Of a DNA stretch of 64,000 bases, positions 25,513-34,657 are shown in pieces (the stretch's first letter is position 1; every line of letters begins with the position of its first letter). The stretch spans positions 164,877-228,876 of the forward strand of contig CAVVFG010000008.1 in the NCBI GenBank assembly GCA_963747405.1, in the 5' to 3' direction. Under the pieces are notes generated by a model that was not told the DNA's origin, made no database searches, and was given only the letters and a program-made list of their open reading frames with translations. Source of the stretch: Fodinibacter sp963747405 (GTDB taxonomy: Bacteria > Actinomycetota > Actinomycetes > Actinomycetales > Dermatophilaceae). Made by a program: the position numbers and the translations under genes.

Positions 25513-25986
25513 TGGATGTCTCCTGACCGGCTCGTTCCTGAGCCTCGAATGGGGCTACATCAGCTGTGCGTGCGATGGTCACCCGTGCGAAGAGTCACGG
25601 TCCTGCCGCAGTCTGTCTTCCAAGCCGCGAGCGACGTCTCCTCAACTCCCGCGGATCGGGTTTGTCTACAGTGTCTCAGCTCATCGGTGGATCCACGCTA
25701 GGTGGGCGGCGCCGAGCCTAGCCAGCCATGGGGGCGAGCGAGATGCGCCTGAGTGGGCGTTGGGCGACGACAGGACGCGCATCGAGGGAGGTGCAGAAGG
25801 CGCGCGCGGCAGGTTGCCAGCGTCGCGACGGCGAGTCTTCTGGCGCGGCCTGGACCGCGCGTTCGCGTCGTAGTGGCTCACGGACAGCACTGTGGCGGGA
25901 GCTCTGGGGCGCTGGGCGCTGTTGATGCGCCGGCGCAGGTGTGGCACCTGAGGGACCGGCGGTGGTGCCACGCCTGCGAGGAACCT
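25513..25986. other. Intergenic region, nothing recognised
   Basis: This 474-bp gap has open frames on both strands but all are Arg/Ser/Pro-rich without start signals. The right part, antisense frame 25681-25971, does not resemble any family I know. It may contain further gene debris, as its neighbours on the right are frameshifted. Confidence 0.35.
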
Positions 25987-26689
25987 TCACGCCCGGTCTT
26001 CGGTGACACGACCCGCGCGGAGCGATTGGGCAGGTCCGCGCCTGAGCACGACCGCGACGAGTGGCCCCGCGGCGATGAGCGTCAACCAGACGACTGAGAT
26101 CACGATGACCTCGAAGAGATCTCCCCGATCGATGCCGCGCGTCGCCGAAACGGCCACGAGCGCACCGACCGAAACAGCGAAGCACGACACGAAGAGCCAG
26201 CGGATCGTCCGCTCGACCTTGTTCTTCCGCATGAACAACCGGAGCGAGGACGGCGAGAGCGAGGCTCCTCAGGAGGTATCCAAGCTCCTCGAGAGCGATG
26301 AAGACACCGTTCGGGTTGTACATGGTGAGCATCGCCCGGCCGTCGAGTTGGCCCGTCTCAAGACTCGGCTGCGTCACCGCGACCTGGATGAAGTAGGTGA
26401 TCAGCGCCATGGCCGGGTAGATCCACAGGTAGTCCCCGGGCCATTGGGAAGCGATGACGTCGCTGGTGAACGGATAGGGAGTGTCGTCCGGGCCCGCCAT
26501 GAACGCCGGCGCGAAGGTGACAACGGTGACGGCCGTCATCGTCAGCGCAACCACGGCCCCCACACGCAAAGCGAGGGGAGGCGCCGTGTCGGGCGGTCCG
26601 GTGGAGGTGATCGACGTGGACGACAGGTGTGCCACGGTGCGTTCCGGCCAGCAGGCCGGTCCCTTCCCCGCCGGGGCACGCGTGCTCAT
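25987..26689 (-). pseudogene. Polytopic membrane protein, frameshifted
   Basis: From ATG 26689 the frame encodes a membrane protein: LRVGAVVALTMTAVTVVTF, DDTPYPFTSDVIASQWPGDY, IYPAMALITYF and FIALEELGYLLRSLALAV. At about 26232 it leaves the family; the next frame continues RKNKVERTIRWLFVSCF and VIVISVVWLTLIAAGPLVAVV to the stop at 25987. Deleting one G in GTTGTTCATG restores continuity (APVFMRKNK). An intact version would be about 234 residues with six helices. Confidence 0.6.
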
Positions 26690-26884
26690 CAACGTGCAAG
26701 CTCCCGACGCCCTCATCGCTACGCCCGGGGCGGCCCAGGTCCGATGGATCGTGGGCGCCCCCACAGGCCGGGGTCACAGGTCGAAATGCAGGAGATCCCA
26801 TGCAGACCCGGCCCCCAGGCCGGCAGGCGGCTGCCGAAGAGACCAGCATGTCGGCCGCCGACGTTTCGGGCGCTGCTACGACTC

Positions 26885-27440
26885 GTGACGCCTTGGCGCT
26901 TCGCCGATAGGCCCACACTGCATGGTCGAGTCGACGCGCTTCGATGTTCATCCGCTCTGGCACGGCCGTGAGTTGGGGGGTCACCTGCACCTGGCTGGCA
27001 TTGCGGATCCGGTCTTGGACGAACCGCTTGAGCCAGATGTCGGGCTTGATGCCGTCGACTTCGCCAACCATGCCGAGGTAGGCCCACCTCACCGGGCCGT
27101 ATCGCTTCACGGCGAGGTACGCCGCCTCGGCAGCTTCTGGGTTGTCGCGGAAGTCCTGAGCCTTGAGTCCGCGTGCCGCAGTGCCGCAGTGCCGCAGTGC
27201 CGCAGCGGCGTCGGAGACGACTTCTGCCTTGTATCGACGGGAGACCTTGCCGTTGTCGGTGATGGCGCGGAGGGCTTCTGGGGAGGTCGCGGCGCGGAAA
27301 GTAGATCATTGGCCGGTTCGCCACGGCGCACCCGCCATCGGCTCACGGCGCCGAAGACCCCGGGCTTGCGGGCGCTGTTGCCGTATCGAGCCCGAACCGA
27401 GAAGACGGCGTCGATCAGGGCGGCCTGAAGCTCATCCCCG
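26885..27440 (-). pseudogene. Frameshifted actinobacterial protein of unknown function
   Basis: The 5' part (about 27440-27315) reads TWERLVGDELQAALIDAVF and SARKPGVFGAVSRWRVR, stops being family-like at NDLLSA, and continues in the next frame as TSPEALRAITDNGKVSRRY, DFRDNPEAAEAAYLAVKRY, GPVRWAYLGMVGEVDGI and KPDIWLKRFV. The last motifs resemble the helical core of HhH-type DNA glycosylase-like proteins, but this is a guess. An array of four 8-bp repeats (27174-27205) inserts extra residues. The start and stop are not certain. Confidence 0.45.
27174..27205. repeat. Four tandem copies of TGCCGCAG
   Basis: Perfect 8-bp unit repeated four times (32 bp) inside the degenerate minus-strand gene. 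One copy would be expected from the coding context (AAAARGLKAQ); three extra units add 24 bp, which keeps the frame but inserts eight residues (LRHCGTAA). Gain or loss of a single unit would shift the frame, as in slipped-strand phase-variable repeats. Confidence 0.8.
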
Positions 27441-27619
27441 ACCAGGCGCTCCCAGGTCGGGCGCGCAGCCCTCCGGGGTGGCCGCGACGGGCGCCGCCGC
27501 GGATGGTCGAGCTCGGGGACGACGACATCACCCGAGAAGCCAGCACTTCGCAGGGGGGAAAGCTTCCCGGGTGAGGCGCGGGCTTCTCGGGGGACCCGAG
27601 AAACCCGCGGGGGCGGCGC

Positions 27620-27907
27620 TCAGATGTCGAGGGTGATGCCCAACGTCACGGTGTCGCCGAGCCCGACTCCTTCGCAGCGCCGCACGGCCACCTTGAGGGG
27701 GACGAGGTAGCCGCCGTCCTTCGGGAAGAGCGAGGTCGTGAAGTCGCTGCCGCGGAGCCGGCCGGAGACCGGGATGCAGCCCCAGCCGTACGTGGCCAGC
27801 CGGGCGACCTCGCGGATGCGCTCCGCCTCCGGCTCCGGGACCGCGACGAAGTGGTGGGGGGCCGGGCCACGCCACTCGACGACCTCCCCGGAGAACTCCA
27901 GCTCCAT
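27620..27907 (-). CDS. DUF1905 domain protein
   Basis: 95 residues. Family markers: an N-terminal beta strand LEFSGEVVEWRGPAPHHFV, then GWGCIPVSGRLRGSDFTTSLFP and GGYLVPLKVAVR, ending LGDTVTLGITLDI. DUF1905 forms a small beta-barrel of unknown role, often fused to or beside YdeI-like proteins. ATG 27907; it is divergent from the sigma-factor gene with 69 bp between starts. Confidence 0.85.
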   Translation of the reverse strand: MELEFSGEVVEWRGPAPHHFVAVPEPEAERIREVARLATYGWGCIPVSGRLRGSDFTTSLFPKDGGYLVPLKVAVRRCEGVGLGDTVTLGITLDI

Positions 27908-27976
27908 GGCACGACGATAGGGGTCGCCGACGACACTCCGTGTCAACCGGAACGGGGTCCGGGGCGTCAGTGGAGC

Positions 27977-28501
27977 ATGACAATGACAGCCGTGGACCCT
28001 CGCAGCGAGGCGGACGACGCGATCAGCGGGCTGTACGCCGCCCACGCGCGCGGCCTCGTCCGGCTGGCGTGGCTGCTCCTCCACGACGTCGGGGACGCCG
28101 AGGAGGTCGTCCAGGACGCCTTCGTGGCCCTGCACCGCCGGTGGTCGGCGCTCGACGCACCGGCCAGCGCACCGGCGTACCTGCGCCGGGCCGTCGTCAA
28201 CGGCGCTCGCTCGGCGCTGCGGCACCGGGGGGTCGTCGTGCGGCACGCCGCCGCGCTGCGCGCCGAGGCAGCCACGACCGCGCCCGGCGCCGACACGGTG
28301 GCCGCCGGTGCCGCCGAGCGCGCCGCAGTGCGCGCGCGCCTCGCCCGCCTCCCACGGCGCCAGCGCGAGGTGCTCGTCCTGCGCTACTACCTCGACCTCT
28401 CCGAGCACGAGATCGCCGACACCCTCGGCATCTCCCCCGGCTCGGTCAAGAGGCACGCCCACCGCGGGCTCGCCGCGCTGCGGGCCAGACAGGAGCTGTG
28501 A
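27977..28501 (+). CDS. ECF-type RNA polymerase sigma factor
   Basis: 174 residues. Region 2 includes LYAAHARGLVRLAWLLL and DAEEVVQDAFVALHRRW (core binding and -10 recognition); region 4 includes LPRRQREVLVLRYYLDLSE and the HTH ADTLGISPGSVKRHAHRGL. It belongs to the SigE/SigM-like ECF group common in actinobacteria. ATG 27977 follows GTGGAGC. The stop codon overlaps the ATG of the next gene by 1 bp, so sigma factor and its membrane partner are made together. Confidence 0.9.
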   Translation: MTMTAVDPRSEADDAISGLYAAHARGLVRLAWLLLHDVGDAEEVVQDAFVALHRRWSALDAPASAPAYLRRAVVNGARSALRHRGVVVRHAAALRAEAATTAPGADTVAAGAAERAAVRARLARLPRRQREVLVLRYYLDLSEHEIADTLGISPGSVKRHAHRGLAALRARQEL

Positions 28502-29538
28502 TGGACCGGATGCCCGAGACCGAGGACCTGCTGCGCGCGGCACTGCGCGAGCGCGCCGACGTCCTCGACCCCGCCGACCGGCTCGAGGACGTCCTCGCGG
28601 CGGCCGGCGCCCCCAGCGGGCAGCGGTGGTGGCTGTCGATGGGTGCCGCGGCCGCCGTGGTCGCCGCGGTGGTGGCCGGGGCGTGGCTGGTCCGGGGCCC
28701 GCTCGAGGACCCCGCCCGCACCGTCCCCGCCGTGACCGCCACGACCGCCCCCACCCCGGTCCCGAGCGCCACCGGCAGCCCCACCGGCCCCGAGCCGTCG
28801 CCGTCCCCGAGCGCCACCGCACCCTCGACCCAGTCGGCCCTGCCCGTCTACGTCGTCGTCCCCGAGGTGCCCGGCGACCCGGGCAGCGGCTACGGCCTGG
28901 CCCGGCGCTGGGTCACCCTCGCCGCGCCCGACGAGGACGCCACCCGAGTCCGGGCCGCCGTCGACGCCTCGCTCGGCGCCCCGGTCGAGGGGGTGGACCC
29001 GTCCGCGTGGGCGGGGGTCGACGTCAGCGCGGTCACCGTGACCACCGATGGCGTGAGCGTCGAGGTCAGCGCCGCACCACGCCGGACCGGTACCGCGGCG
29101 GACGACCTCGCGCTCGCCCAGGTCGGGTGGACGGCCCAGGCCGTCCTCGGGCGGGGGAACCTGCCCGTGACCGTCACGACCGGCGGGAGCCCGCTCGGCG
29201 TCGTCAGCCGCCCGGCCACCGACCAGTGGTACACGGTGCTCACGAACGTGTGGGTCACCGCCCCCACACCCGGGGATCGCCTCCCCGCCGGCTCCCCGGT
29301 GACCGTCAGCGGCCAGGCCTCGGTCTTCGAGGCGGCGCTCACCTGGCAGCTCGAGCGGGACGGCACCGTGGTCGACAGCGGCTATGTCACGGCATCCGCC
29401 GGGGCACCCGCCTGGGGCGACTACGCGATCGACCTCGGCAGCCTGCCCAGCGGCGGGTACACCGTCCGGGTGCGTTCGCTCAGCCCGCGCGACGGAGCGG
29501 TCGACGCCGAGGACGTGGTGTCGTTCACCGTCCGCTGA
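28501..29538 (+). CDS. Membrane-anchored GerMN / Gmad2 domain protein, putative anti-sigma partner
   Basis: 345 residues. A short cytoplasmic part (1-44) is followed by one transmembrane helix (about 45-64), a Pro/Thr/Ser-rich stalk (70-115), a GerMN domain (about 118-225, with VYVVVPE and a VTTGGSPLG strand) and a C-terminal immunoglobulin-like Gmad2 domain (VWVTAPTPGDRLPAGSPVTV, then FEAALTWQLERDG). The cytoplasmic region is short for a classical anti-sigma domain. The 1-bp overlap with the ECF sigma gene makes regulation of that factor the most likely role; extracellular domains would sense cell-surface conditions. Confidence 0.82.
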   Translation: MDRMPETEDLLRAALRERADVLDPADRLEDVLAAAGAPSGQRWWLSMGAAAAVVAAVVAGAWLVRGPLEDPARTVPAVTATTAPTPVPSATGSPTGPEPSPSPSATAPSTQSALPVYVVVPEVPGDPGSGYGLARRWVTLAAPDEDATRVRAAVDASLGAPVEGVDPSAWAGVDVSAVTVTTDGVSVEVSAAPRRTGTAADDLALAQVGWTAQAVLGRGNLPVTVTTGGSPLGVVSRPATDQWYTVLTNVWVTAPTPGDRLPAGSPVTVSGQASVFEAALTWQLERDGTVVDSGYVTASAGAPAWGDYAIDLGSLPSGGYTVRVRSLSPRDGAVDAEDVVSFTVR

Positions 29539-29545
29539 CGTCGGG

Positions 29546-29581
29546 CGTCCTCAGCGCCAGCGCGACGCGGCGTTGAGGACG
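29546..29581 (+). terminator. Long hairpin terminator after the sigma-factor operon
   Basis: CGTCCTCAGCGCC, ten-base loop, GGCGTTGAGGACG: 13-bp arms with one mismatch, starting 8 bp after the stop codon at 29538. Confidence 0.6.
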
Positions 29582-29925
29582 GCCAACGCCGCCGGCCGGC
29601 GCTCGAGGCGCGCAGCACGGTTCGACCCAGCCGGACCGTCCGGGCACCCGTGGCCTCGTGGGCGACGACCCCCTCCGGGGTGGTCCCGCCCTCGGCAGAT
29701 GTTGCGCGACCAGCGGGCGGCGAATAGATGCGCCGGTGGAGCGGGACCTGCGCCGGTGTGGCGTGCGGCGGTTTCCCACTGGATATCCGGTGGAGTCTCA
29801 GCGGCCGGACGTGGTTGGGTCCTGCTCGATGCTTCGCTGCCACGGCCCGGCACCGTGCGAGGCGCAAGGTACGAATCGAAGGCGCGGTCCAACCCGCATG
29901 TCGTCGAGTGATGGAGGTGATCGCG
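29582..29925. other. Intergenic region upstream of a methyltransferase gene
   Basis: I see no supported gene in this 344-bp stretch. A minus-strand frame across 29560-29700 (VVAHEATGARTVRLGR) is weakly protein-like but has no start signal. The promoter of the methyltransferase gene should lie here. Confidence 0.35.
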
Positions 29926-30714
29926 GTGGCTGGCTATGGGGCGCTTTCCTACGTGTACGAGTGGCTGATCGGGGACGACAAGCTGACCCCCGCCAAGGCA
30001 GCCGCCGTCTACTACAGCGACGTCGTGGGCTCTCTGCCGCCCAACGCGCGCGTCCTGGACTGCGCGTGTGGAACCGGCCAGCTCGCCGTCGGCCTGGCCA
30101 GCCTCGGCCTTGACGTGGTCGCCGCAGACGCCAGCGATGCGATGGTTCGCCGGACCGAGGAGGTCGCCAGCGAGCACGGTGTCTCGCTTCGAGCCCTCCG
30201 CGCGAGCTGGGACGAGCTGCCCGACCACCTCGAGGACTCCACGTTCGATCTGGTGTTCTGCGTCGGCAACTCGCTCGGGCACGCCAAGGGCGCAGCCGGG
30301 CGCCTGACCGCACTGAAAGCGATGTCGCGGCTGCTGAACCCGGGCGGACGCCTCGTGCTCACCTCACGCAACTGGGACCTCGTGCGCTCCGCCGGCTCAC
30401 GGGTAGACGTCCGCGATCGACTCATCCGCCGCAACGACCGCGATGCGGTCGTCAGCTACTACTGGCAGATCGAGCAGCGCTGGGATCAGGAGCACTTCCT
30501 CGAGATCGTGGTCGCCCAGATCGAGCCGGATGGGGCGGTGCGAGCCTGCTCGGAGCGGTTGTCCATCTGGCCCTACCGGTACGAGGACCTCGTGGCGCAT
30601 TTGCGCAGCGTCGGGCTCACGGTGCAGTCCACCACCTTCGACCCCGAGAGCGATGGATACCGGGTGGTCGCCAGCCGCGATCAGGCGCGAGGCACGCCCG
30701 AGCCTGCGCGCTGA
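29926..30714 (+). CDS. Class I SAM-dependent methyltransferase
   Basis: 262 residues. Motif I is VLDCACGTGQLAVGLASLG, followed by VVAADASDAMVRR (motif II), TFDLVFCVGNSLGH and LNPGGRLVLTSRNWD (post motif). The family is Methyltransf_25/11-like, similar to glycine/sarcosine N-methyltransferase relatives, but substrate is unknown. I chose GTG 29926 because GGAGGTGATC, a near-perfect anti-SD match, ends a few bases upstream; an ATG at 29911 lies in the same frame within that site. The next gene is 218 bp downstream. Confidence 0.85.
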   Translation: MAGYGALSYVYEWLIGDDKLTPAKAAAVYYSDVVGSLPPNARVLDCACGTGQLAVGLASLGLDVVAADASDAMVRRTEEVASEHGVSLRALRASWDELPDHLEDSTFDLVFCVGNSLGHAKGAAGRLTALKAMSRLLNPGGRLVLTSRNWDLVRSAGSRVDVRDRLIRRNDRDAVVSYYWQIEQRWDQEHFLEIVVAQIEPDGAVRACSERLSIWPYRYEDLVAHLRSVGLTVQSTTFDPESDGYRVVASRDQARGTPEPAR

Positions 30715-30932
30715 TCCGCCTTTCGTCCGGCCGCCCGACGATCCGTCCTCGATTGCCGCGCAACGGAAGGGTGAACAGGCGGCGCAGAGACGGCCCAGTG
30801 GCAAAGTCAGCAGATGCCGATTCCGCGGGGTGCACGCTGGACTTCCTGACCCTGGAGAACGGGGGGCGGCCCATGGCGGGACCGCCCGGCATCGGACACG
30901 GGTAACGGTGGACAGCGGCCACAAACCGCAGG

Positions 30933-33725
30933 ATGCTCAACGTCGTGAGCGCCACGCCCGACCTAGTCCTTGTGGGTCGCGACGACGTACTGCGGGTGCT
31001 GCTCGATCGCCTTCACGAAGTGGACCCGGCAGAAACCGCAGTCGGGCTGCTCGGTGACCCCGGAGTGGGTAAGAGTGCGCTCTTGCGGCGGGTGGAGAAA
31101 GAGGCCAGGGCCAGTGGGCATGTGGTGCTCAGCTCGCGTGGGAGCCAGTCGGAGACGCACCTGCCGTATGCGAGCCTGCACCAGTTGGTTCGCCCTCTGC
31201 TGCCGCGCGTCGACGCGCTGCCTGACAACCAACGTGAGGCGCTCCTGGCGTGCTTTGCCATGGGGGCCTTGGTGGAGGTCAATCCGTTCTTCACCTCCTT
31301 GGCCGTGCTCGAACTGCTCGTGGACGCTGCCGCCCGGGCGCCACTCCTGGTGAGTCTGGACGACGTGGACTTGATGGATCAACCATCGATCGACGTGCTG
31401 GCCTTCGTGTCTCGGCGCGTGGCCGGGGAGCGGGTGCTCGTCCTCGGCACCTCGCGCGCCGAACTTTCAGCCTTCGGTGACAGGCACACCATCCGCTGGA
31501 TCGTGCTGAACGGGCTGGACGAGGACGCGGCCGCCACCCTGCTCGAGTCGCGGTCTCCCGGTCTCGCCTTGGGGTTGCGGAACCGGGTCATCGACCAGGC
31601 GGTGGGCAATCCGCTTGCTCTCGTCGAGATCGCGTCGGCCCTGGAGACGGGCAGCGGCGAGTGGGCAGAACTCGACGAGGACCTGCCCATGACCGCCCGG
31701 CTCGAAGCAGCATTCACCGCGCGCGCCGACCAGCTCGCCCCGGGGACGCGTGCCGTCCTGGACGTGGCAGCCATCGACGATGGCGACAACCTCCACGAGC
31801 TGCTCACGGCTGCGGGGGTCCTGCACGGTGCCCCGCTGGACCGGTCCGACCTGCAACCTGCCCTGGAGATGCGCCTCCTGAACGTCTCCGGTGATCGCTA
31901 CCAGATCAGCCACCCACTGATCGGCTCGGCAGTGCGGCACGCCATGACACTGGACACCCGGCACCGGGCGCACACCGCCCTGTCCCAGGTGCTCGTCGAT
32001 CACCCGGATCGAGCGCTGTGGCACCGCGCCGCATCCGCTTCCGGCCCCGACGAGGAGCTGGCCGGGGCGCTGGAGCGGGCCGCGAGCGATGCGCGTCGCC
32101 GGGGTGCGGTCGCCACCGCGGTCGCGCGGTTGGAGCGTGCTGCCGCGCTGAGCCAGGCCGGTGAGGCCAGGGTTCGTCGCCTGCTGGGCGCCGCTGAGCT
32201 CGAGTACGAGCTCGGCCGGTTCGCCCGGGTCGAGCAGATCCGCGGCGAGGTCGCGTCGATGCCTTTGTCGGTGAGTGACCGTTCCCGGCTCACCTGGCTC
32301 GAGGGTGTCTTTCACGACGGGTCGTCCAGCGAACCGGCAGAGGTTCGTCGCCTGGTGGCCCTGGCCCGGCGGGCCGCGAGCGAGGGCGACTCTGACCTAG
32401 CGCTGCAGTTGCTCTTCGGCGCGGGGCGGAGGGTGTGGTGGCGCGATCCGGGCGACGAGGTGCGGCGCGACATCGTGGTCGCGGCGCAGTCCGTCCCGGT
32501 GGCGGACGGGGACCCCCGCGTGCTGGCCGTGTTCGCTCTGGCCGAGTCCCTGGAGCTGAGTCCCACTGTGAGCGCCCACCTGCAGAGCTGGCCCGCCGAT
32601 GCCGGTGGGCGGCCGGACCTTGCCGGCCTCCTGGGTGTTGCGGCGTTCTGCGTGGGCGACCATGAGCGGGCCGAGACCTACCTCTCAACCGCCGCCGTCG
32701 AGCTGCGTGCCCAAGGCCGGCTGAGCCTTTTGGCCGAGGTTCTGGCGCTCCGGTCGTGGGCCGAGATCAACCTGGGCGTCTTTGACACAGCGCGATCCGC
32801 GGACGAGGCGATGCGGCTGGGGGACGAGACCGGCCAGGCGGTGTGGGCCGCCACCGCGCGTGCCGCCGTGGCCTTGGTCGACGCCGTGGGCGGGAGGTGG
32901 GAGCCCGACCACGAGCTGCTCGCGGAGGCCGAGCACACCGCCATGAGCACGCCCAACGCCAGCTCCTCCATCCTGGCGGGCATCCAGCTGGCCCGGGGCG
33001 TTGGCGAGCTCAGCGTGGACCATCCTGAGCGGGCGTATGCCGAGCTGCATCGCGCGTTCGTTCCCACCGACCCCGCGTACCAGCGGATTCAACAGTTCTG
33101 GTCCTTGGGTTACCTCGCGGATGCTGCCGTGCTCATCGGACGCCGGGACGAGGCGATCTCCGTCGTGGACTCGGTCTCTGGGCTGGCCGGCCCCGCACCG
33201 TCACCAAGCTCGATCGTGGCAGTGGAGTACGCCCGTGCCGTTCTCGCGGACGACGCATCCGCAGAAGAGCTCTTCCACGCTGCGCTGAACGGTGCTGCGC
33301 GCCCGTACCCCTGGCACCAGGCACGCCTTCAGCTCGCCCACGGGGCGTGGCTGCGTAGACAGCGCCGGATCATGGAGTCGCGGGACCCGCTCCGGACGGC
33401 GCGTGGCACGTTCGGCGCGTTGGGTGCAAACGCCTGGACCGACCGTGCGGACCAGGAGCTTCGGGCCACCGGCGAGCCCGGGTGGCGACCGGCATCCCGG
33501 CCGCGGGAGCGTCTCTCGGTGCAGGAGTCCCGCATCGCTGAGCTGGCGGCACAGGGCCTGTCCAACCGGGAGATCGGGCAGCGGCTCTTCCTGTCGCACC
33601 GGACCGTCAGCTCTCACCTCTACCGGATCTTCCCGAAGCTCGGCATCACGAGCCGCAACCAGCTCGCTCGCGCGCTCGCCGGTCACGGTGACGCCGAACA
33701 GATGGCCGCCGATTCAGTCATCTGA
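30933..33725 (+). CDS. LAL-family LuxR transcriptional regulator with AAA ATPase domain
   Basis: 930 residues. The N-terminal ATPase has Walker A GDPGVGKSALL (residues 41-51) and a Walker-B-like PLLVSLDDVDLMDQ; the central 500 residues are helical, TPR-like; the C-terminus is a LuxR helix-turn-helix: LSVQESRIAELAAQGLSNRE, IGQRLFLSHRTVSSHLYRI and LGITSRNQL. Length matches the MalT/LAL class (large ATP-binding activators controlled by an effector). ATG 30933 has no strong SD; a GTG at 30948 is in frame. It is followed, after 140 bp, by a four-gene operon that it probably activates. Confidence 0.88.
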   Translation: MLNVVSATPDLVLVGRDDVLRVLLDRLHEVDPAETAVGLLGDPGVGKSALLRRVEKEARASGHVVLSSRGSQSETHLPYASLHQLVRPLLPRVDALPDNQREALLACFAMGALVEVNPFFTSLAVLELLVDAAARAPLLVSLDDVDLMDQPSIDVLAFVSRRVAGERVLVLGTSRAELSAFGDRHTIRWIVLNGLDEDAAATLLESRSPGLALGLRNRVIDQAVGNPLALVEIASALETGSGEWAELDEDLPMTARLEAAFTARADQLAPGTRAVLDVAAIDDGDNLHELLTAAGVLHGAPLDRSDLQPALEMRLLNVSGDRYQISHPLIGSAVRHAMTLDTRHRAHTALSQVLVDHPDRALWHRAASASGPDEELAGALERAASDARRRGAVATAVARLERAAALSQAGEARVRRLLGAAELEYELGRFARVEQIRGEVASMPLSVSDRSRLTWLEGVFHDGSSSEPAEVRRLVALARRAASEGDSDLALQLLFGAGRRVWWRDPGDEVRRDIVVAAQSVPVADGDPRVLAVFALAESLELSPTVSAHLQSWPADAGGRPDLAGLLGVAAFCVGDHERAETYLSTAAVELRAQGRLSLLAEVLALRSWAEINLGVFDTARSADEAMRLGDETGQAVWAATARAAVALVDAVGGRWEPDHELLAEAEHTAMSTPNASSSILAGIQLARGVGELSVDHPERAYAELHRAFVPTDPAYQRIQQFWSLGYLADAAVLIGRRDEAISVVDSVSGLAGPAPSPSSIVAVEYARAVLADDASAEELFHAALNGAARPYPWHQARLQLAHGAWLRRQRRIMESRDPLRTARGTFGALGANAWTDRADQELRATGEPGWRPASRPRERLSVQESRIAELAAQGLSNREIGQRLFLSHRTVSSHLYRIFPKLGITSRNQLARALAGHGDAEQMAADSVI

Positions 33726-33865
33726 CGCTAGCCGCGCGCCCGTCGGCCTGCGGTGGTGAGCACGGGATGCAGCCGGATGACGCAAGTGCTGCGGCTCCAC
33801 CCCTTCGTACGCTCCGATGACCGCCGAGGAGCATCCGGCACCCGGCGCGAAGAAGGGAGACCCTC

Positions 33866-34657
33866 GTGGGAACACCAGTGCTCTTCATCCACGGGCTGTG
33901 GCTGCACGCATCATCGTGGGACCCATGGATCGAGGTGTTCCAGGGTGCCGGCTACGAGCCGCAGGCCCCGGGATGGCCGGGTGACGGTGCCACGGTCGGG
34001 GCCTCACGGGATAACCCTGACGCCATCGGCGACCACGGCATCGACGACGTCGTGGCGCACTTCGCCGGCATCATCGAGCAGCTGCCCACGGCGCCGATCC
34101 TCGTCGGCCACTCCTTCGGCGGGATGATCGCGCAGAAGCTGCTTGGGCAGGACCTGGCGCAGGCGGCGGTCGCCATCGACGCCGCGCAGATCAAGGGCGT
34201 GCTTCCCGTACCGCTGTCAGCGCTGCGCGCGACCCTGCCGGTCTTCAAGAACCCTGCGAACAAGCACCGCGCGGTCAGCCTCACTGCGGAGCAGTTCCGG
34301 TTCGCCTTCGCGAACGCCGTGACCGAGGAGGAGTCGGACCAGCTTCACGAGCGCTGGACGATCCCGGCGCCCGGCCGGCCGCTGTTCGAGGCGGCAGCGG
34401 CCAACTTCAACCCCCATTCGCCGGCCAAGGTCAACACCGACAACGGCAGCCGTGGCCCCTTGCTCCTGGTCGGCAGCGGGAAGGACAACACCGTGCCCGA
34501 GTCGGTCACCCGGGCCACCCTCAAGCAGTACCGGCACTCCGAGGCAGTCACCGACATCACGACCTTCGCCGATCGTGGCCACTCGCTGACCATCGACTCC
34601 GGGTGGCCGGAGGTGGCTGACACCTGCCTCACCTGGCTCAAGGAGCAGGAGCTGTGA
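33866..34657 (+). CDS. Alpha/beta hydrolase
   Basis: 263 residues from GTG 33866 (AAGAAGGGAGACCCTC upstream). The oxyanion region FIHGLWLHASSW, the nucleophile elbow GHSFGG (Ser at 83) and the catalytic His in FADRGHSLTID mark an intact hydrolase; LLVGSGKDNTVP supplies the acid region. Cytosolic, esterase- or haloperoxidase-like, substrate unknown. Its stop codon overlaps the GTG of the SDR gene (GTGA), making it the first gene of a four-gene operon. Confidence 0.87.
   Translation: MGTPVLFIHGLWLHASSWDPWIEVFQGAGYEPQAPGWPGDGATVGASRDNPDAIGDHGIDDVVAHFAGIIEQLPTAPILVGHSFGGMIAQKLLGQDLAQAAVAIDAAQIKGVLPVPLSALRATLPVFKNPANKHRAVSLTAEQFRFAFANAVTEEESDQLHERWTIPAPGRPLFEAAAANFNPHSPAKVNTDNGSRGPLLLVGSGKDNTVPESVTRATLKQYRHSEAVTDITTFADRGHSLTIDSGWPEVADTCLTWLKEQEL

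Noticed and set aside
27174..27205. CRISPR-like array
   Set aside because: Units are 8 bp, directly adjacent and without spacers; no cas genes.
30717..30932. Small ORF upstream of the LAL regulator
   Set aside because: Short, no ribosome-binding site, Arg-rich on both strands.
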